Translations under genes and position numbers: made by a program
NCBI GenBank assembly: GCA_045644465.1
Contig: JAZRGV010000042.1
Location: 1-26,971 of the forward strand
Reading direction: 5' to 3'
Length of the DNA stretch: 26,971 nt
Origin: HGM04593 sp045644465
GTDB taxonomy: Bacteria > Bacteroidota > Bacteroidia > Bacteroidales > Bacteroidaceae
Notes under the pieces: generated by a model
Seen by the model: only the letters and a program-made list of their open reading frames with translations
Database searches by the model: none
What the model was told of the DNA's origin: nothing
In this document: positions 22,153-26,971 of the stretch, in pieces
Position numbering within the stretch: position 1 is the first letter of the stretch
Layout of the letters: the number at the start of each line of letters is the position of its first letter

Positions 22153-23681
22153 CAAGTTTCTCTGTCAAGATTGCGGTAACCAATTGCCTCTGCAATATGC
22201 TGAGGCTGTATATTCTCGCTATTCTCAAGGTCGGCAATAGTACGTGCAACTTTAAGTATGCGGTCGTATGCGCGTGCCGACAGGTTAAGGCGGCTCATGG
22301 CTGTCTTGAGCATGGCGAGGCTTGTCTCGTCGAGTATTGCATATTTTGCTATCAGCTTTGGTGTCATCTGTGCATTGCAATATATGCCTTCTTCGTTCCT
22401 GAAACGCTTTTCCTGAATTCTGCGTGCGGCAATAACACGTTCACGTATGGCTGCGCTTGATTCACCTGGTGTGGTCTTTGAAATCTCTTCAAATGGTACG
22501 GGGACAATCTCTATCTGCAGGTCAATGCGGTCAAGCAAAGGTCCACTTATCCTGTTAAGATAACGTTGAACCTGTCCGGGGGTACATGTACATTCTTTTG
22601 TCGGGTGGTTATAGTAACCACAAGGGCAAGGGTTCATTGACGCCACGAACATTACTCCGGCCGGATATTCCACCTTGTAGCTTGCACGTGCAACACATAT
22701 TTTACGGTCTTCCAGTGGTTGACGCATAACTTCAAGTACATCGCGGCTGAACTCGGGTAACTCGTCAAGGAACAACACGCCATTGTGGGCCAATGATATC
22801 TCTCCCGGCTTGGGGTTTGACCCACCACCACATAATGCAACCGATGATATTGTGTGGTGAGGGGCTCGGAACGGACGTTGGGTGATGAGCGAGGTTCTGT
22901 CGGGCATCGTTCCGCTTACAGAGTGTATCTTTGTTGTTTCAAGGCTCTCTTGCAGTGTTAATGGTGGCAAAATGCTTGGAAGGCGTTTGGCCATCATTGA
23001 CTTGCCGCTTCCCGGAGGGCCTATCATTATCAGGTTGTGTCCGCCGGCAGCTGCCACTTCAAAGGCGCGTTTCACGCTCTCCTGACCACGTACCTCGCTA
23101 AAGTCGAATGGAAAGTCACTCTGTTTGGAATAAAAGTCTTTTTCTATATCAACTTTGCACAGTGCAATATCTTCTTCACTGTTCAAGAACTTTACGACCT
23201 GCATGATGTCGTCTGCTCCAAGCACATCTATATTGTCCACAACGGCTGCTTCTGCAGCATTGCTTCTGGGTATAATGATACCTTTATATCCAAGTTCTTT
23301 GGCTTTGAGTGTTATTGGTAATGCTCCTTTTATAGGCATCAGTTTTCCGTCGAGTCCTAGCTCACCCATTATAAGATATTGCTCAAGTTTGTCTGTCTTT
23401 ACAGCCTCGTCGGCAGCCAGGATACCAATAGCAATGGGGAGGTCGTATGCCGAGCCCTCTTTTTTGATGTCGGCAGGCGCCATATTGACTATTATCTTTT
23501 TGCTTGGGAAACGCAATCCGTTGTGTGTGAGTGCCGAACTTATTCTCTGTTGACTCTCCTTAACTGCATTGTCAGGTAGTCCTACAAGGAAGAACTTAAT
23601 GCCTCTGAGGGCATTTACCTCAATGGTAACGAGTGTTGCGTTGATACCTTGAATGGCTGCGGCAAGAACTTTTACAAGCAT
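22143..23681 (-). CDS. yifB: YifB/ComM family Mg-chelatase-like AAA+ ATPase
   Basis: A 512-residue hexameric AAA+ helicase-like protein; ComM in Vibrio promotes branch migration during natural transformation. The N-terminal S16/ChlI-like domain (about 1-160) contains KIIVNMAPADIKKEGSAYDLP. The AAA+ core has Walker A GPPGSGKS (221-228), FRAPHHTISS, Walker B LFLDEL (Asp306, Glu307) and a cysteine cluster SMNPCPCGYYNHP...ECTC (Cys352, 354, 364, 366). A C-terminal helical lid ends at NLDRETWGT. All ATPase residues are intact. It starts 43 bases after the stop of the thioredoxin-like lipoprotein gene, so it may be the last gene of a typA-lipoprotein-yifB transcript. Its stop codon lies inside the 108-bp repeat, which acts as its 3' flank. 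Confidence 0.95.
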   Translation of the reverse strand: MLVKVLAAAIQGINATLVTIEVNALRGIKFFLVGLPDNAVKESQQRISSALTHNGLRFPSKKIIVNMAPADIKKEGSAYDLPIAIGILAADEAVKTDKLEQYLIMGELGLDGKLMPIKGALPITLKAKELGYKGIIIPRSNAAEAAVVDNIDVLGADDIMQVVKFLNSEEDIALCKVDIEKDFYSKQSDFPFDFSEVRGQESVKRAFEVAAAGGHNLIMIGPPGSGKSMMAKRLPSILPPLTLQESLETTKIHSVSGTMPDRTSLITQRPFRAPHHTISSVALCGGGSNPKPGEISLAHNGVLFLDELPEFSRDVLEVMRQPLEDRKICVARASYKVEYPAGVMFVASMNPCPCGYYNHPTKECTCTPGQVQRYLNRISGPLLDRIDLQIEIVPVPFEEISKTTPGESSAAIRERVIAARRIQEKRFRNEEGIYCNAQMTPKLIAKYAILDETSLAMLKTAMSRLNLSARAYDRILKVARTIADLENSENIQPQHIAEAIGYRNLDRETWGT

Positions 23682-23724
23682 CTTTGTGTGTGGTTATTAT
23701 AGTTAGTCCAATAGGGTGAGTTTT

Positions 23725-24813
23725 TTATCTCTTTTTGTTCTTTCTCTTCTCTTTCTCCTTTTCGCGTTTCTCGCGCTCTCTTTGGCTCTTTTCGTGTTTT
23801 GTGACAATGGAGTCGATGAGAGCTCCATCTTTCTCCAGGTTAACATCATCTCTTATGATGCGTTGATAAGCATTTACCAGAATAGAGTAGGGTAAAGATT
23901 TTATCTTGAACTTTTTTGCGATGTCGCTGTTCCAGGCTTTGGTTTCACAAACATTGTAGCCTATAATGCTGTCGTTTGCCACGCATCTTTTCCACTCGGC
24001 TGTGTCGTGTTCAAATGCTATGTTCAATATCTCGAAGTTATTCTCTTTTACCGTTTGGTCAATCTCTTTAAGAAACTTCATTCTTGTGCGACTCTCTTCG
24101 TCCCACGAAGCCCATATTGTAACAAGCAGATGTTTCTTGTTGAATGTGCTCAGTGTGATTTGCTTCGCACTGTCAGCTGTCTCGTATGTGAATGACGGAA
24201 ACTGTTTATGCAGGGTGTTGCCGCTTTTCTCGTTTATGTTTTTCTTTGTGATGGCAAGATATTCGTTGTCCTGAAGAATACCTCCTGTCTTTGATATATA
24301 GTTCTTTATCTGTTGATAGTCCGGATTGGGCACGTTAATAAGATATCTGCGAAGCAGCTCTATGTTTACTTCGCTGACGGGGTGCTCTGTTATGAATTTT
24401 TCTATCTCTTCGAGCCTTTTCTTGTTGTTTGGGCAATCGTCAATTATTTGTGTAATGCTGTCGTGCAGTGTTTGTGTGATACCGCCGTTGGTGATATTGC
24501 ATTGTTGGCTTATGCAGTCATACATCAGTTCTGCTCTTGCTCCGGGTTCTGCAAACAGTGTTACCTGCTTGCCATCGGGCATTACCATTATAAACGGAAC
24601 AATTGTATCACACTTGATGGAGTATGAGAAATTACCTTTCTTGTCAGCTTTTAATGAATCGACCTTTTGCAGTCTGCTGTCGAGCCCGAAGACAAGTATG
24701 TCCGATGCAATATTGTTTGCATGACCGGTAACGGTGTAAAGTGTTCCGTCCTCCCTGTTGCACGATACAACAAGGAGAAACAGAAATAGATATGTGATAA
24801 TTCCTCTTGTCAT
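23725..24813 (-). CDS. DUF4369/thioredoxin-like lipoprotein lacking the CxxC redox pair
   Basis: A 362-residue exported protein. The signal peptide ends with lipobox LVVSC (Cys18), so it is a lipoprotein. Residues about 25-120 fit DUF4369 (TVTGHANNI...FGLDSRLQKVDSLKADKKGNF). The C-terminal half, from about 205, has the thioredoxin/TlpA layout: FPSFTYETADSAKQITLS, the strand LLVTIWASW, then FLKEIDQTVKENNFEILNIAFE and the cis-Pro loop SLPYSILVN. Where TlpA has W-C-x-x-C, this protein has W237-DEES (238-241), so both redox cysteines are absent and disulfide chemistry is unlikely. The C-terminus is an extremely charged Lys/Glu/Arg tail of about 25 residues. Its ATG directly follows the typA stop with no gap. 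The function is unknown: a binding or scaffold role in the periplasm is the most I would infer. Confidence 0.85.
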   Translation of the reverse strand: MTRGIITYLFLFLLVVSCNREDGTLYTVTGHANNIASDILVFGLDSRLQKVDSLKADKKGNFSYSIKCDTIVPFIMVMPDGKQVTLFAEPGARAELMYDCISQQCNITNGGITQTLHDSITQIIDDCPNNKKRLEEIEKFITEHPVSEVNIELLRRYLINVPNPDYQQIKNYISKTGGILQDNEYLAITKKNINEKSGNTLHKQFPSFTYETADSAKQITLSTFNKKHLLVTIWASWDEESRTRMKFLKEIDQTVKENNFEILNIAFEHDTAEWKRCVANDSIIGYNVCETKAWNSDIAKKFKIKSLPYSILVNAYQRIIRDDVNLEKDGALIDSIVTKHEKSQREREKREKEKEKRKNKKR

Positions 24814-26610
24814 TTATTGCTTGTTGGCACGTTTGCGCTCAATCTCGTCGAGGATAATCTTTCTCATACGCATTGACTTGGGAGTAACTTCAAGATATTC
24901 GTCTTCCTTGATGTACTCTAAAGCCTCTTCGAGTGAGAATATAATTGGTGGAATGATTCTTGCCTTGTCGTCGGAGCCACTTGCACGCATATTGGTGAGC
25001 TTCTTGCTCTTTGTTACATTTATTACAAGGTCGTTCTCGTGTATATGTTCACCTACAACCTGTCCTGTATATACATCTTCTTGCGGGCTGATGAAGAATT
25101 TGCCACGCTCCTGTAGTTTGTCTATTGCGTACGCGAAAGCGGTACCACCTTCCATGGCAACCATTGAACCATTTGTTCTGCGCTCAATCTCGCCCTTGAT
25201 TGGCTGATTCTCCTTGAAACGGTGTGCCATGATAGCTTCGCCGGCCGAAGCGGTGAGTACGTTGGTGCGCAATCCAATAATACCACGTGAAGGAATATTG
25301 AATTCGATGTTTACTCTGTCGGCCTGCGCCTCCATTGACAACATCTCGCCCTTACGGCGTGTAACCATGTCTATAATCTTGCTTGAGTAGTCGGTAGGAA
25401 CGTTTATGGTCAGTTCCTCAATAGGCTCATGTTTTACACCATTTATCTCCTTGTATATAACCTGTGGCTGGCCAACCTGCAACTCGTAACCTTCGCGACG
25501 CATTGTCTCAATAAGCACCGAGAGGTGCAATACACCACGTCCGAACACGGTCCAGGCATCCTCCTCTGGGTCTTTCTTTACGCGCAATGCAAGGTTTTTG
25601 TCAAGTTCCTTGTCAAGACGATCTTGAATGTGGCGCGATGTCACGAATTTACCTTCTTTGCCAAAGAAAGGCGAGTCGTTGATGGTAAACAACATACTCA
25701 TTGTTGGCTCGTCTATGGCGATAGGTGGTAATGCTTCAGGGTTTTCAAAGTCGCATATGGTGTCGCCAATCTCGAATTTTTCTAATCCTACAATGGCGCA
25801 GATGTCACCGGAACTCACGCTGTCGGTCTTTCTGCGGCCAAGGCCTTCGAAGGTGTGCAGTTCTTTGATTTTCATCTTGCTTTGCTCACCGTTGCGGCTT
25901 ACCAATGTTATGTTTGAACCTTCGGTAAGTGTTCCTCTGTGTACGCGTCCTATGGCAATGCGGCCAGTATATGGAGAGTAATCGAGTGATGTAATGAGCA
26001 TCTGAGGTGTACCTTCTCTCTTCTCTGGTGCAGGTATATGTTCGAGTATTGCATCAAGCAATGCTGTCAGATCGGTTGTCTCTTTGCGCCAGTCGTCGCT
26101 CATCCAATTGTTCTTTGCAGAGCCGTAGAGTACTGGGAAATCGAGCTGTTCCTCGGTTGCATCGAGTGAGAACATAAGGTCGAATACCATTTCGTAAACC
26201 TCTTCGGGACGGCAGTTTGGCTTGTCAACCTTGTTTACAACAACAATAGGTTTCAAACCTATCTGCAAAGCCTTCTGTAATACAAAGCGTGTCTGTGGCA
26301 TAGGGCCTTCAAAAGCATCTACGAGCAGAATGCATCCGTCGGCCATGTTAAGAACTCGTTCAACCTCACCGCCAAAGTCGCTGTGTCCCGGAGTGTCAAT
26401 GATGTTTATCTTGGTGTCTTTGTATAGTATTGATACATTCTTTGATAGAATGGTTATACCTCTTTCTCGTTCAAGCTCGTTGTTGTCGAGAGTCAATTTG
26501 TCGTTGTCCTGTTCCTTGAGCAGGTTTCCTGCCAACATCATTTTGTCCACGAGTGTGGTCTTTCCGTGGTCAACGTGCGCAATAATAGCAATGTTACGAA
26601 TCTTCTGCAT
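24814..26610 (-). CDS. typA: Translational GTPase TypA/BipA
   Basis: Ribosome-associated GTPase of the EF-G/LepA group, involved in 50S assembly and stress or cold adaptation. The 598-residue product has the full motif set: G1 AHVDHGKTT (11-19), G2 RERGITI, G3 DTPGHSDFGGEVERV, G4 NKVD, and G5 near GSAKNNW. These are followed by domain II (YSPYTGRIAIGRVHRG) and the TypA-specific C-terminal domain (GERMSFKE-like VGEHIHENDLVINVTKSKKLTNMRASG). Length is standard. The start ATG at 26610 gives MQKIRNIAIIAHVDHGKTT, as in the family. The gene diverges from rpsO. The following lipoprotein gene begins immediately after its TAA. Confidence 0.97.
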   Translation of the reverse strand: MQKIRNIAIIAHVDHGKTTLVDKMMLAGNLLKEQDNDKLTLDNNELERERGITILSKNVSILYKDTKINIIDTPGHSDFGGEVERVLNMADGCILLVDAFEGPMPQTRFVLQKALQIGLKPIVVVNKVDKPNCRPEEVYEMVFDLMFSLDATEEQLDFPVLYGSAKNNWMSDDWRKETTDLTALLDAILEHIPAPEKREGTPQMLITSLDYSPYTGRIAIGRVHRGTLTEGSNITLVSRNGEQSKMKIKELHTFEGLGRRKTDSVSSGDICAIVGLEKFEIGDTICDFENPEALPPIAIDEPTMSMLFTINDSPFFGKEGKFVTSRHIQDRLDKELDKNLALRVKKDPEEDAWTVFGRGVLHLSVLIETMRREGYELQVGQPQVIYKEINGVKHEPIEELTINVPTDYSSKIIDMVTRRKGEMLSMEAQADRVNIEFNIPSRGIIGLRTNVLTASAGEAIMAHRFKENQPIKGEIERRTNGSMVAMEGGTAFAYAIDKLQERGKFFISPQEDVYTGQVVGEHIHENDLVINVTKSKKLTNMRASGSDDKARIIPPIIFSLEEALEYIKEDEYLEVTPKSMRMRKIILDEIERKRANKQ

Positions 26611-26942
26611 ATATCAGTTTAATGTTATTAGCTTTTTTAATAATTAAGCGACAGGCTAGTGGAAGTATAGTTCCTTGCTTGCTGTTGCAGTCGCTTAGCG
26701 ACTGCGAAGTTACATAAAAACGATGAGAAAATCGTTGTTTAAACATTCTTTATATGTAATTATTTGAAAATAAGCCCTCTTTAGAGAGAATACGGGGCTA
26801 TTGTTGCAAAAAAAATGCTGCGAAGTGATTGCTGTTAAGAAAAAAGGTTGTATCTTTGCATCCGCGTTGGCAACATAGTGCGTTTTTAATGCATTCATTT
26901 GTCGGCCAAAAGATATTTTTAACCTTTTAAAAACTTCAAATT
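26611..26942. other. 332-bp divergent intergenic region, typA to rpsO
   Basis: No gene is present. A GCAGTCGC/GCGACTGC hairpin (26687-26705) lies about 80 bases upstream of typA. Beside it, TAACTTCG on the minus strand (26712-26705) is one mismatch from a -7 box and could start typA transcription, though no -33 element is seen at the right distance. The right part holds the rpsO promoter. Confidence 0.5.
26829..26858 (+). promoter_or_regulatory. Promoter of rpsO
   Basis: TTG (26829-26831), 19 bases and TATCTTTG (26851-26858) fit the Bacteroidetes promoter pattern closely. Transcription starting near 26864 gives a leader of about 80 bases before the rpsO ATG, long enough for ribosomal-protein autoregulation, although no specific S15-binding fold was recognised. 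Confidence 0.62.
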
Positions 26943-26971
26943 ATGTATTTGGATTCAGAGAAAAAGAAAGA
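26943..26971 (+). CDS. rpsO: 30S ribosomal protein S15, N-terminus only (3' truncated)
   Basis: Only nine codons are visible before the window edge, reading MYLDSEKKK. This matches the start of Bacteroidetes ribosomal protein S15 (typically MYLD followed by a Lys-rich helix), a primary 16S rRNA-binding protein. The promoter upstream and the divergent typA neighbour agree with the arrangement I recall for this group. The identification rests on a very short sequence, so it is probable rather than certain. Confidence 0.7.

Noticed and set aside
21819..22460. Open frame of about 213 codons across the 108-bp repeats, giving a 36-residue repeated peptide
   Set aside because: The frame is open only because the period is divisible by three. 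It runs antisense through the 3' end of yifB, has no start context, and the peptide has no protein-family resemblance.

Overview
This is a stretch of chromosome from a member of the order Bacteroidales, most likely a gut or oral Bacteroides/Prevotella-type organism. Several things point there: Bacteroidetes-style promoters (TTTG, about 19 bases, TAnnTTTG) instead of sigma70 boxes; few Shine-Dalgarno sites; a 1233-residue single-chain PurL; the neighbouring DUF4271 and hemD genes; an S15 start reading MYLDSEKKK; DUF4369 and DUF3089 lipoproteins; and secreted proteins ending in a 'YDLQGRK...G(F/I)Y(I/V)VNGKK' tail. Species cannot be decided from the sequence alone. It reads as ordinary chromosome, not a phage, plasmid or integrative element: there is no integrase, transposase, relaxase or CRISPR array.

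Layout. 1-1888: the 3' end of a large secreted protein gene, a strong shared hairpin terminator, and a leftward ZIP metal transporter gene. 1889-8082, rightward: purL, an intergenic region with two short REP-like palindromes, a tandem pair of half-size ChrA-family transporters, and dusB. 8103-11612: a large secreted subtilisin-like protease with a cleaved-adhesin-like region, a fibronectin III domain and the C-terminal tail. 11682-12836, leftward: an acyltransferase. 13146-15489, rightward: a tight three-gene unit of nucleoside-gate membrane protein, mtnN (Pfs) and luxS, driven by an almost ideal Bacteroidetes promoter. 15543-15613, leftward: tRNA-Gln(UUG), whose 3' end lies inside the luxS terminator hairpin.

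15802-26610 is entirely leftward. It holds a two-gene deoxy-aminosugar pair (cupin ketoisomerase and DegT aminotransferase), then a housekeeping group whose transcription order is LOG-family protein, DUF4271, hemD, rnpA, yidD and tatD. Next come a DUF3089 lipoprotein, a three-copy 108-bp tandem repeat, and the group typA, thioredoxin-like DUF4369 lipoprotein and yifB. The window ends in the start of rpsO, which diverges from typA.

How genes work together. MtnN and LuxS are the two consecutive enzymes that detoxify S-adenosylhomocysteine, releasing adenine and then homocysteine plus DPD (the AI-2 precursor). The membrane protein just upstream is therefore a good candidate transporter for a metabolite of that route; this is the most interesting functional link here. 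RnpA and YidD are a conserved pair (tRNA processing and membrane protein insertion). The ketoisomerase and aminotransferase together would make a 3-amino-3,6-dideoxyhexose nucleotide for surface glycans. The DUF3089 gene is bracketed by repeat-related sequence on both sides, the clearest sign of local rearrangement in the window.
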